DNA of 17,973 nt, taken from DASWUZ01 sp036401395 (GTDB lineage Bacteria; Acidobacteriota; Terriglobia; Terriglobales; Acidobacteriaceae). Position numbers and translations under genes: made by a program. Below, piece by piece: positions 6,340-14,175 of this stretch. Every line of letters starts with the position of its first letter. Within the stretch, counting starts at the first letter, position 1. Under the pieces are notes generated by a model. The model did not search any database. It had not been told where the DNA came from and saw only the letters and a program-made list of their open reading frames with translations. Where the stretch lies: assembly GCA_036401395.1 (NCBI GenBank), contig DASWUZ010000068.1, positions 1-17,973 on the forward strand, in the 5' to 3' direction.

Positions 6340-8019
6340 ATGATCGAAGACCTCTGGTACAAGAACGCAGTGATCTATTGCCTCTCCGTAGGCACCTATA
6401 TGGATGCCAACGGGGACGGCATCGGCGACTTCCGCGGGCTCATGAACCGGCTCGACTACCTTCAGGGACTTGGAATTACGGCCCTGTGGCTGATGCCATT
6501 TCAGCCGTCGCCGCAGCGCGATGACGGCTACGATGTAGCGGACTACTACGGCGTCGACCCACGCTACGGGACGCTGGGAGATTTCGTCGAGTTCAGCAAC
6601 GCCTGCCGCCAGCGCGGACTCAAGCTGATGATCGACCTGGTCGTGAATCACACCTCCGACCAGCATCCCTGGTTCAAGGACGCGCGCAGCAATCCCGAAT
6701 CGAAGTTTCGCGACTGGTATGTCTGGGCGAAGAAAAAGCCGGCCAATGCAGCCGACGGCATCGTCTTTCCCGGCGTGCAAACATCGACCTGGAAATATGA
6801 CGAAGCCGCCAAGGCATACTACTTCCACCGCTTCTACGACTTTCAACCCGACCTGAATACATCAAACCCTGAAGTCCAGGCAGAGATCCTGAAGATCATG
6901 GGCTTTTGGCTTCAGCTAGGGGTCTCAGGCTTCCGCATGGACGCGGTGCCATTCGTAATCTCGAAAAAGGGCGCGGACGTGAAACAACCGACGGAGCAGT
7001 ACGAAATGCTCCGATCGTTCCGCGAATTTTTATCCTGGCGCGAGGGCGACGCGATCGTGCTGGGCGAGGCGAATGTGCTACCGAAGACCGACATGCAGTA
7101 CTTCGGTGCGGTGGGCGAACGCATCCAGATGATGTTCAACTTCGAGGTCAACCAGCACTTGTTCTACGGGCTGGCAACAGGCGACTCGCGTCCGCTGGTC
7201 AAGGCGCTGACCGAGACCAAGCCGCGTCCCGCGACCGCGCAATGGGGAATGTTCCTGCGCAACCATGACGAGCTCGACCTTGGCCGGCTGAGCAAAGCGC
7301 AACGGCAGCGGGTGTTTGACGCCTTCGGGCCAAAGCCTGATATGCAGCTTTACAAACGCGGTATCCGCCGCCGGCTCGCACCAATGTTAAACGGAGATCG
7401 GCGACATCTGGAACTGGCTTACAGCCTCATGATGACGTTGCCGGGCACGCCGGTGATTCGCTATGGCGACGAGATCGCGATGGGCGACGACCTCAGCCTG
7501 CCGGAGCGCAATTGTGCGCGCACCCCGATGCAGTGGTCTACCGAGCCAAATGGGGGGTTTACAAAAAATGCAAAACCACTCTCACCCGTGATCAGCGGTG
7601 GCGCTTATGGGTTTGAGCATGTGAACGTGGCCGAGCAGCGGCGCAAACCTGACTCGATGTTGAACTGGATGGAGCGGATCATTCGCATGCGCAAGGAAGT
7701 GCCCGAGATCGGATGGGGCGACTTCACGATTCTGCGGACGGATACGCCTGAATTGCTGGCGATCCGCTATGACTGGCGGAACAATTCCGTAGTGATCGTG
7801 CACAACCTCAGCCCGGAGCCCCGGGAGGTGGTGTTCCACCCGCTCGGGCCGCGGCGAAAAGGAGCCTCACAGACTGACAGCCTGCTAGTCAATTTGCTCT
7901 CCGACGATCACAGCGAACCCGTAAAGAATGGCAAGCACTGCGTGCTGCTAGAGCCCTACGGGTATCGCTGGTTCCGGGTCGGCGGTTTGGATTATATTCT
8001 TAAGCGCGCGACCTTCTAG
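6340..8019 (+). CDS. Trehalose-synthase-like GH13 enzyme (maltose glucosyltransferase family)
   Basis: A 559-residue GH13 protein with complete catalytic regions. They are DLVVNHTS, GFRMDAV with nucleophile Asp201, LGEAN with acid/base Glu243, and FLRNHDELDL with Asp310. The stretches GIRRRLAPMLNGDRR, LPGTPVIRYGDEIAMGD and RTPMQWS closely follow trehalose synthase (TreS), which isomerises maltose and trehalose. The N-terminus (YCLSVGTYMDANGDGIGDF) differs from classical TreS, where the equivalent stretch reads like FYEVLVRSFQDSNGDG. It may therefore be a TreS-like side branch whose exact activity is uncertain. No maltokinase domain is fused. There is no signal peptide, so it is cytoplasmic. 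GAGGA about five bases before the ATG supports the start. The TAG stop overlaps the stop of the convergent GH31 gene. Pairing with an alpha-glucosidase fits maltose/trehalose turnover. Confidence 0.83.
   Translation: MIEDLWYKNAVIYCLSVGTYMDANGDGIGDFRGLMNRLDYLQGLGITALWLMPFQPSPQRDDGYDVADYYGVDPRYGTLGDFVEFSNACRQRGLKLMIDLVVNHTSDQHPWFKDARSNPESKFRDWYVWAKKKPANAADGIVFPGVQTSTWKYDEAAKAYYFHRFYDFQPDLNTSNPEVQAEILKIMGFWLQLGVSGFRMDAVPFVISKKGADVKQPTEQYEMLRSFREFLSWREGDAIVLGEANVLPKTDMQYFGAVGERIQMMFNFEVNQHLFYGLATGDSRPLVKALTETKPRPATAQWGMFLRNHDELDLGRLSKAQRQRVFDAFGPKPDMQLYKRGIRRRLAPMLNGDRRHLELAYSLMMTLPGTPVIRYGDEIAMGDDLSLPERNCARTPMQWSTEPNGGFTKNAKPLSPVISGGAYGFEHVNVAEQRRKPDSMLNWMERIIRMRKEVPEIGWGDFTILRTDTPELLAIRYDWRNNSVVIVHNLSPEPREVVFHPLGPRRKGASQTDSLLVNLLSDDHSEPVKNGKHCVLLEPYGYRWFRVGGLDYILKRATF
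8016..8019. other. Shared CTAG: overlapping stop codons of convergent genes
   Basis: The palindrome CTAG supplies the TAG stop of the plus-strand GH13 gene (8017-8019) and the TAG stop of the minus-strand GH31 gene (8018-8016). There is no space between the genes for a terminator, so each transcript must run into the other gene's 3' end. Confidence 0.95.
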
Positions 8020-10892
8020 TTCGCTCCCGCCGCTTGGGTTTCCAGAGGCGCAATGGTAACAGGTGAGCCGCTGTATTTTATGGGAAGCAATGAATTGGGC
8101 GCATCCAAGAAAACTGCGGGTCTCCCTTTATCTACAACAATTACTTTAAAAGAGCGCTCTCGGAGCATACCGGGGAAGGTTCCGCGACGAGCGCCGACAG
8201 TAAACGATTGCTTCGATTCGTCCCAGTGCATGGGAATTTCTGAGAACGCGCCGTGTTCATAGTCGAAGGTTGTGCCTTGGTCTTCGTACAGCGTGAAGTC
8301 GCCGTTCGCGCCGGTGTAAACATAAAGGGTGATAGGGTCGTTGGGCTTTTCGGCGACGTATTGCGCCGGCGCTACGAACGGAATGATCGATCCCGCACGA
8401 ACAAAGACAGGCATCTGGTCGTAGGGCGCGGGGGCCGCGGTTTGCAGTCCAGCTGATACGGCCTTGCCCGTCCAAAAGTCGTACCAATTCGTCGTACCTG
8501 GGGAAGCGGCTTGCGGCAGATAAACATCGCGACTACGGTCCTTATATCTCGTTACGGGAGCGACGAGGAACGCAGGCCCAAACATATATTCATCAGGAAT
8601 ACCGCGGGCTTGTTTATCAGCGGGGAAATCCATCACCAGCGGACGCATGATGGTTGAGTCTCGCTGCGTGACCGCGCCAGCCAGCGAATAGATATACGGC
8701 ATCATCGCGTAGCGCAGTCGATCAGATTTTAGCTCCGCATCATAAGCTGGCGTTCCCACGTCGCCAAACGCCCACATCTCGCGCGGCTGGATCTCTCCAT
8801 GCACGCGCAGCAGTGGGCAAAACGTCCCAAACTCAAACCAGCGTGCATTGAGTTCGCGCCATTCGTCCTGATCTTCCGGCTTCTGCGGCTTCGCAGCAAA
8901 CTTCTGCTGCATGGTGTAGCCGCCAATGTCCATCGTCCAGTAAGGCACGCCGGAGATGCTCATCCCCAGCCCCGCGGGGATTTGCTTAGCCATCGCCGTC
9001 CATGTGGACGTGATGTCCCCCGACCACGTCGCGGCCGAATAGCGCTGATTGCCTGCAAAGCTCGATCGCGTGAGAATGAAGACGCGCTGGTTCGGCGCGG
9101 CCTCGCGCTGGCCGGTATAGACGCCCATGCTATTCATCAAGGCATATCCATTGAGCATGCGCGCGCCGCTCCCCATTGCAGTTGGGTTCATGTGCGACTG
9201 ATTGCGCTCAAGGGTCGGTGGGGAGTCGGTCATGTCCGGCTCCGTCGCGTCCATCCACCACGCGTCCGCGCCTTTGCTGAAGATGCCGGTATTCACCTGC
9301 GACCAAAAAAGCTTCCGCGCAGCCGGATTAAACGCGTCATAAAAGGTATAAGGAAAGCCGATCCAGTCTTTCTCGTTTTCCTTGAGAGCTGGCTGATACA
9401 GGAAGCCCTTCGCCTGCATATCCTTGGCGTTGTCCGTGTTGGGATTGAACTTGCCCCAGACCGAAATCATCAGATGGGCGTGGCGTTCGTGGATCGCCTT
9501 GATCCATCCCTCGGGATCGGGAAAGCGCGCCGGATCGAAGGCCTGCGAACCCCACGCATCGGGCTTCCAGTACTGCCAATCCTGCACGATGTTATCGAAA
9601 GGGATGTTGCGCTTGCGAAACTCATCGACCACATCGAGACTCTGCTGTGCCGTCTCATAACGTTGCCGCGACTGCCACAGACCGAACGCCCAGTTCGGTA
9701 TCATCGTCGCCTTCCCCGTAAGGAAGCGATAGCCGCCGATCACGTCGTCGATGCTCGGGCCGTAGACGAAGTAGTAGTCGACGCCGTCGCCGACCTCGGA
9801 CCACAGGCTCGTCGGCGCGTTAGTCGGCGCCTCCGGCAACGGAGTCTTCCACAACACTTGCAGCGTGTTCTGCTGCTCCGGGTCGCTCTCAATCCTTATG
9901 GGGTAGTGATGCCCAGCCTCAAGGTGTAGCTTGACGTGGTCGTTCGAGGTAAGCCACTGCTGACGCCAGTGGTCGATAACGAGCTTGCCGTCGAACCAGA
10001 CCTTGATGCCCCCGTTGGAATACGTCTGAATCTGGTAGTCGCCCGTGATGGGCGCTTCGAGCGACCCTTCCCAGTCCGTCGCCTTCGCGGGCTGACGGCG
10101 GGGCTGGCCGGGAACGCGACGGCCGGGTGTAAAGCTGACGCCAAGCTCGGCGGTCTGCCTCGCCGGAGAAGAGCCGTCGACCGGATGCATGCTCAGCCCA
10201 CCCGCCTTGCCGTCGGCGTCAAAGAGATGTTCAGCCGGGATCGGCGTAAACGGGCGCAAGTCTCCGAACCGGCTATAGGAAGTGTTGTCCCAGAGGATGC
10301 CGTAGCCCTTGCTCGAAACCAGGAACGGGATGACAACGTTGGTGTTGTGCTGCCACAGCTCGATGTCGTAGCCCTTAATGTCGACGATGCCCAGCTGCAT
10401 CTGGCCGAGGCCGTAGAGAGACTCGTCGGAGTCCGGCTTCCACTGCTGTTGAACGTGGAACGTGTGCTCGCCCTGGACTTCCGCAGGCTCCAGCTTGCGG
10501 CTGCCCTCTGCCTCGGCGAGGATCGGATTGCCGCTCGCGTCCGAATACGTAACAGCGCCAGTTACACGATCTATACGCACCGTTAGCTTAGGCGTTCTCA
10601 CGGTTACATGTTGGGTGGTGTTGGAGGTGCTCCATTGACTCGCAGTCGGAGCATGGGGGATGACATCGATCGACGCCCGGGAAAAGAAGCCTGCGTTTTT
10701 GGCGAAGGCAACGTGAACGACAGTGTCGCTCAGTACCTGAACGCGCAGCAGTCCGCCAGGCAGGTGCAGGATGATGCCGTCGGGCTGCTTCTCGACATTG
10801 CTGCTTGCCGCGCGACACGGAGCTGCGGCTGAAAGGCACACGCAAACAAGCGCAATGAAAAACTTTAGACCCCTGGGCGAGTTCCCTGCCAT
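8016..10892 (-). CDS. Secreted GH31 alpha-xylosidase/alpha-glucosidase with PA14 domain
   Basis: A 958-residue exported glycosidase. Residues 8-29 form a Sec signal peptide (LKFFIALVCVCLSAAAP core, likely cut near CRA-AS). An N-terminal GH31 beta domain covers about 35-225. It is interrupted by a PA14 module at about 235-350 (GDYQIQTYSNGGIKVWFDGK, then AGHHYPIRIE). The barrel follows with nucleophile Asp548 in WWMDATEPD and acid/base Asp626 in WSGDITSTW. GH31 enzymes remove terminal alpha-linked xylose or glucose. A PA14 insert at this place is known in xyloglucan-oligosaccharide alpha-xylosidases such as the Cellvibrio one, so alpha-xylosidase is the best guess. GGAGG five bases before the ATG fixes the start. 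A LacI-type palindrome lies just upstream. The protein probably acts in the periplasm or outside the cell. Confidence 0.9.
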   Translation of the reverse strand: MAGNSPRGLKFFIALVCVCLSAAAPCRAASSNVEKQPDGIILHLPGGLLRVQVLSDTVVHVAFAKNAGFFSRASIDVIPHAPTASQWSTSNTTQHVTVRTPKLTVRIDRVTGAVTYSDASGNPILAEAEGSRKLEPAEVQGEHTFHVQQQWKPDSDESLYGLGQMQLGIVDIKGYDIELWQHNTNVVIPFLVSSKGYGILWDNTSYSRFGDLRPFTPIPAEHLFDADGKAGGLSMHPVDGSSPARQTAELGVSFTPGRRVPGQPRRQPAKATDWEGSLEAPITGDYQIQTYSNGGIKVWFDGKLVIDHWRQQWLTSNDHVKLHLEAGHHYPIRIESDPEQQNTLQVLWKTPLPEAPTNAPTSLWSEVGDGVDYYFVYGPSIDDVIGGYRFLTGKATMIPNWAFGLWQSRQRYETAQQSLDVVDEFRKRNIPFDNIVQDWQYWKPDAWGSQAFDPARFPDPEGWIKAIHERHAHLMISVWGKFNPNTDNAKDMQAKGFLYQPALKENEKDWIGFPYTFYDAFNPAARKLFWSQVNTGIFSKGADAWWMDATEPDMTDSPPTLERNQSHMNPTAMGSGARMLNGYALMNSMGVYTGQREAAPNQRVFILTRSSFAGNQRYSAATWSGDITSTWTAMAKQIPAGLGMSISGVPYWTMDIGGYTMQQKFAAKPQKPEDQDEWRELNARWFEFGTFCPLLRVHGEIQPREMWAFGDVGTPAYDAELKSDRLRYAMMPYIYSLAGAVTQRDSTIMRPLVMDFPADKQARGIPDEYMFGPAFLVAPVTRYKDRSRDVYLPQAASPGTTNWYDFWTGKAVSAGLQTAAPAPYDQMPVFVRAGSIIPFVAPAQYVAEKPNDPITLYVYTGANGDFTLYEDQGTTFDYEHGAFSEIPMHWDESKQSFTVGARRGTFPGMLRERSFKVIVVDKGRPAVFLDAPNSLLPIKYSGSPVTIAPLETQAAGAN

Positions 10893-10907
10893 GCTGCCTC
10901 CGAAGAT

Positions 10908-10925
10908 GTTGCAAGCGCTTCCGCA
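10908..10925. promoter_or_regulatory. LacI-family operator-like palindrome upstream of the GH31 gene
   Basis: GTTGCAAGCGCTTCCGCA holds a perfect AAGCGCTT core (10913-10920) with GC and CC flanks. This resembles the LacI/CcpA/MalR-type consensus, roughly TGCAAGCGCTTGCA. It lies 16-33 bases before the GH31 ATG, between the promoter and the GGAGG ribosome-binding site or overlapping the former, as expected for a repressor roadblock. No LacI-family regulator gene is in the window. The divergent M29 gene starts about 180 bases away and is less likely to be its target. Confidence 0.5.
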
Positions 10926-11102
10926 GTCTTGATCGTAATGGCCGCAGATAGCCGACTTAGTTCATAAATCTTTTAGCGTTACGGAATCAAGGGCTTACTC
11001 TTGCCTGCCCTGCGAAACGAACGCACAAGATCCGGCGAGGTTCAAGCTGCACGACCATTAAATCTTGTATTGTCGAACTACGCCATTTTCAGGAATCTAG
11101 CC

Positions 11103-12395
11103 ATGACTACAGAAGCAACAGCCGTCGCATCGGCTGCCGACTTTACCGACACAACTGCTGCAAAAACTCTTTCATTCGAAGAGAAGATGGACCGTCTGGC
11201 GATGGTGGCCGTCCACGTGGGCCTGGGCCTCGCGCCCGGCCAAGAACTGGTCATGACCGCCCCCTTGGACGCGCTCGACCTTGCGCGCCGCATCACCGTC
11301 GAGGCCTACAAGGCCGGCGCGGCACTGGTGACGACCTTCTACGTCGACGACGAAAGCGCGCTTGCCAGGTTCCGCTACGGCGCGGATGACAGCTTCGACC
11401 ACGCCGCACAGTGGCTCCAGGATGGCATCGCGGCGGCGTACCGCTCGGGCGCGGCGCGGCTGGGGATCACCGGCGCAAACCCGGCGCTGCTTTCTGGCCA
11501 GGACCCGGCCAAAGTTTCGCGAGCCAACGCGGCTGCGTCCAAGGCGGGCCGGCCCGCGATGGAGCTGATTACCAAACACCACATCAACTGGACCATCCTG
11601 CCGGCGGTGACCCCGGCGTGGGCTGCTCTCGTCTTTCCAGGCGAGCCCAATGACACCGCCATGGCGAAGCTGTGGGACGCGATCTTCGCTGCGACCCGCG
11701 TCGACGAGCCCGACCCGGTAGCGGCCTGGCGCGCTCACAGCGCACATCTGCAGCGGCAGGTCGGCTTGCTCAACGCGAAGCGCTTCGAGGCCCTGAATTT
11801 TCGAGGGCCGGGCACGGATTTACGCGTCGGCCTCGCCGATGATCACCTCTGGCTCGGCGGCGGCACGACTGCCGGGAACGGGATTTATTGCTTCCCCAAC
11901 ATGCCCACGGAGGAGGTCTTCACCACTCCGCATAAAGATCACGTCGACGGCACCGTAACCAGCACCAAGCCGCTCTCGTACCAAGGCATGTTGATCAAGG
12001 ACATTAAGGTCCGCTTCAAGGCCGGACGCATCGTCGAGGCGTCAGCCTCCGAGGGGGAAGAAACCCTGCGACGCATGATCGATACTGACGACGGCGCTCG
12101 GCGTCTGGGCGAAGTGGCCCTCGTCCCCCACTCCTCGCCCATCGCCGCCAGCGGCATGCTCTTTTGGAATACCCTCTTCGATGAAAACGCTGCCAGCCAC
12201 ATCGCCCTCGGGCAGGCGTACACTTCCTGCATTCGCGATGGTGAAACCATGGACCCTAAGCAGCTCGCGGCAGTCGGGGCCAATGAGAGCCTGATCCACG
12301 TCGACTGGATGATCGGGTCCGGCAAGATGGACGTGGATGGCATCGACGCTGCCGGGACCGCTGAGCCCCTGATGCGGCAGGGCGAGTGGATATAG
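11103..12395 (+). CDS. M29 family metallo-aminopeptidase (AmpS/PepS type)
   Basis: A 430-residue cytoplasmic peptidase. Glu271 (PTEEVFTTP), Glu337 (LGEVALVP), His366 (SHIALGQAY), His399 and Asp401 (IHVDWMIGS) have the same spacing, 66-29-33-2, as I recall for the metal ligands of Staphylococcus AmpS. The two-metal site therefore looks intact. FPNMPTEEVFTTP and the final IHVDWMIGSG with DG repeats are strong family marks. The enzyme removes N-terminal residues from peptides. I chose the ATG at 11103, with AGGA about nine bases upstream; a TTG at 11001 would add 34 unconserved residues. Even so the first 25 residues (Thr/Ala-rich) precede the conserved core starting near LSFEEKMDRLAMVAV. It stands alone, divergent from the GH31 gene, with no functional link to its neighbours that I can see. 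Confidence 0.93.
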   Translation: MTTEATAVASAADFTDTTAAKTLSFEEKMDRLAMVAVHVGLGLAPGQELVMTAPLDALDLARRITVEAYKAGAALVTTFYVDDESALARFRYGADDSFDHAAQWLQDGIAAAYRSGAARLGITGANPALLSGQDPAKVSRANAAASKAGRPAMELITKHHINWTILPAVTPAWAALVFPGEPNDTAMAKLWDAIFAATRVDEPDPVAAWRAHSAHLQRQVGLLNAKRFEALNFRGPGTDLRVGLADDHLWLGGGTTAGNGIYCFPNMPTEEVFTTPHKDHVDGTVTSTKPLSYQGMLIKDIKVRFKAGRIVEASASEGEETLRRMIDTDDGARRLGEVALVPHSSPIAASGMLFWNTLFDENAASHIALGQAYTSCIRDGETMDPKQLAAVGANESLIHVDWMIGSGKMDVDGIDAAGTAEPLMRQGEWI

Positions 12396-12404
12396 ATAGA
12401 AAAT

Positions 12405-12445
12405 GGAGCAGCACACGTGGCCGTCTAAGGCGCACTGCTGCGTCC
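12405..12445 (+). terminator. Imperfect hairpin after the aminopeptidase gene
   Basis: GGAGCAGCA (12405-12413) pairs with TGCTGCGTCC (12436-12445), with one bulged G, and the interior GTGGCC/GGCGCAC can pair partly. It begins nine bases after the stop codon. No run of T follows, so it is not a textbook intrinsic terminator; it may protect the 3' end or be chance. Confidence 0.3.
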
Positions 12446-12478
12446 AGGGTCAGGCATGCCTTGAACTCCCGGATGTGC

Positions 12479-12544
12479 TTACGGTACGGTCTCCTGCGTA
12501 AAGTCTCTATGCCACCCGTCGATTAGGTAGATAGGAACGGTCAT
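12479..12544 (-). CDS. Possible 21-residue small ORF with a strong ribosome-binding site
   Basis: In the gap between the aminopeptidase and diguanylate cyclase genes the minus strand has GAGGAGG seven bases before an ATG. The peptide is MTVPIYLIDGWHRDFTQETV plus a final Pro, then TAA. I do not recognise it. It may be a true small protein, a leader peptide, or the start of a decayed gene; frames after the stop show nothing recognisable. The ribosome-binding site is the only positive evidence. Confidence 0.22.
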   Translation of the reverse strand: MTVPIYLIDGWHRDFTQETVP

Positions 12545-12619
12545 CTTCGCGCCTCCTCGTGGGCAGGGGGCGACGAAAGCGCGTGCCTATATCGCTTGCC
12601 GGCGGGAGCAATCAACCAG

Positions 12620-14005
12620 ATGAAAGCGATAGAAGTCTCTTATAACTATTGGCTTGTCGCGATCTCCGTTATCACGTCTATCGTTGCGTCCTATGGGGCA
12701 TTCAGCTTTGCCGAGCGGGTAGCAGCGACTAAAAAGACGCGTTCGGCCCTGTGGCTTTCCGCTGGTGCAGTCTCGATGGGCCTCGGCATCTGGTCGATGC
12801 ACTACGTAGGCATGCTGGCCGTCCGCTTGCCGGTAGAGGTCACTTACCACGTCTTCACCGTAATCCTCTCATTGCTGCTGGCGGTCCTCGCCTCTGCCGG
12901 CACACTGGCCCTGGTCAGCCGCGAACGCATGGGCCCGCTTCGAATTGGGCTGGGTGGCGTCTTCATGGGCGCGGCAATCGGGGGCATGCATTACACCGGA
13001 ATGGCCGCCATGCGGTCGACCGCGATGCATCATTACAACCTCCCGATGGTGGGCGTGTCGGTGATCGTGGCGGTCGCCTTTTCATGCATGTCGCTTTGGA
13101 TCGCCTTCGCCGCGCGACTGGATTATGGCGCCGCTAACTGGCGGCGAACGGGTGGGGCCGTACTTATGGGCTCCGGCATTGCCGCGATGCACTACACCGC
13201 GATGGCCGCAGTGACCTTCCTGTCTGGCGACATGGCTTATTCCGCTGCGGGCAACATAAAGATGTCCACGCTCGGTATCGCCGCAGTGGTGCTTACCAGC
13301 ACACTGATGCTGGCCGCGACGATGGTGGCGGCCTTTTACGATCGCAGGAACTTCCGGGCGCTGCAATCGCGCCACGAGCAGCTTACCAGTGCACAAGCGG
13401 CCCTGATTGAGAGTGAACAAGCGTTAAGAGAGGCCAACAGCAAACTGAATGTACTGGCCGTGCACGACGGGCTTACCGGCATTCATAATCGACGCTACTT
13501 CGATGAAATCGTCGCCGTGGAACTGAAGCGCGCCGCCCGGGCCAGGACTTCAATCTCGCTGCTTATGATCGACGTTGACCACTTCAAAAAACTGAACGAT
13601 CGGTATGGTCACCTGCTCGGAGACGACGCCCTTAGGAGCATTGCGCAGGGTCTTAAGGTCACAGCGCTGCGCGTCGAAGACACTGTCGCGCGGTATGGCG
13701 GAGAAGAATTTGCGGTGCTCTTGCCGGGTGCGGACGCCAAAGGTGCATTCAAAATCGCTGAGACGTTGCGCGTGGCCGTGGAGCGTCTGCATATTCGCAA
13801 CGAAGATTCTCCGATCGGCGCTTTTGCGACCGTAAGCATCGGCATCGACACCCGGATACCGGAAACTGGAGACTTGCCTGACGTGATGGTGGCAGCAGCA
13901 GATCTGGCGCTGTATCGCGCCAAAACTCAGGGACGAAATCGCGTGGTGGAAAGTTCGACAGCGGCGTGTGCGCTCCCAAGGCCCGAAGCGGTTAGATTCA
14001 TGTAG
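12620..14005 (+). CDS. MHYT-domain diguanylate cyclase (GGDEF)
   Basis: A 461-residue membrane protein. Seven or so hydrophobic helices cover residues 1-240 and carry three MHY motifs, MHYVGM (60), MHYTGM (123) and MHYTAM (190). These mark the MHYT sensor domain, thought to bind a metal that senses O2, CO or NO. A helical linker (ALQSRHEQLTSAQAALIESE) leads to a GGDEF domain with the active motif GGEEF at 360-364. The inhibitory-site motif RVED (351-354) lies exactly five residues before it. The protein should therefore make cyclic di-GMP and be product-inhibited. No EAL domain follows. I chose the ATG at 12620, with GGGAG about 11 bases upstream, over a TTG at 12596 that lacks a ribosome-binding site. 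The gene converges on the obg-region genes. Confidence 0.95.
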   Translation: MKAIEVSYNYWLVAISVITSIVASYGAFSFAERVAATKKTRSALWLSAGAVSMGLGIWSMHYVGMLAVRLPVEVTYHVFTVILSLLLAVLASAGTLALVSRERMGPLRIGLGGVFMGAAIGGMHYTGMAAMRSTAMHHYNLPMVGVSVIVAVAFSCMSLWIAFAARLDYGAANWRRTGGAVLMGSGIAAMHYTAMAAVTFLSGDMAYSAAGNIKMSTLGIAAVVLTSTLMLAATMVAAFYDRRNFRALQSRHEQLTSAQAALIESEQALREANSKLNVLAVHDGLTGIHNRRYFDEIVAVELKRAARARTSISLLMIDVDHFKKLNDRYGHLLGDDALRSIAQGLKVTALRVEDTVARYGGEEFAVLLPGADAKGAFKIAETLRVAVERLHIRNEDSPIGAFATVSIGIDTRIPETGDLPDVMVAAADLALYRAKTQGRNRVVESSTAACALPRPEAVRFM

Positions 14006-14030
14006 TCCACAGGGCGTCAGCGCGGTCAAG

Positions 14031-14166
14031 CCCCAGGGCGTGACTTCTTCCTCTGCTTTTGCGGCCGTCAAGCCGGCCTCACGCAGCTCGCGGACACGCT
14101 CCGCAAAGCGCCTTTCAAAGCATCAAAAGCCAGGCCAGTGACCGCAAGAATTGTGTAAAGTAGCAG
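14031..14166 (-). pseudogene. Decayed copy of the obg 3' end
   Basis: Read on the minus strand this segment gives LLLYTILAVTGLAFDALK, then after a one-base deletion ERVRELREAGLTAAKAEEEV and TPW. Obg residues 308-352 read LPLYAISAVTGLGIDALKYA, then ERVHHLRESERAAVKAEEEV and TPW. By hand alignment about 94 of 137 columns are identical to bases 15481-15617, in the same orientation. The copy has lost its frame, its stop codon and the whole rest of the gene, so it cannot make a GTPase. It lies downstream of the ampH-like gene, whose stop codon is nine bases before the homology begins, in the same frame as its first part. The similarity level and conservative replacements suggest it came from a related obg rather than from a recent local copy, but that is inference. 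Confidence 0.82.
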
Positions 14167-14175
14167 CCAAGCCGC

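Noticed and set aside
6244..6846. Minus-strand 200-residue frame across the divergent region and the 5' part of the TreS-like gene
   Set aside because: It lies opposite conserved GH13 region I and would occupy the divergent promoter region; no family resemblance.
8799..9929. Plus-strand 376-residue open frame inside the GH31 gene
   Set aside because: It is antisense to a fully convincing GH31 catalytic domain, is rich in Arg, His, Leu and Ala as expected of a shadow frame in GC-rich DNA, and shows no family motif.
13550..14071. Minus-strand 173-residue frame beginning with an Obg-like MTAAKAEEEVTPW
   Set aside because: Only its first residues are meaningful, and they belong to the decayed obg 3' copy. 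The rest is antisense to the GGDEF coding sequence.
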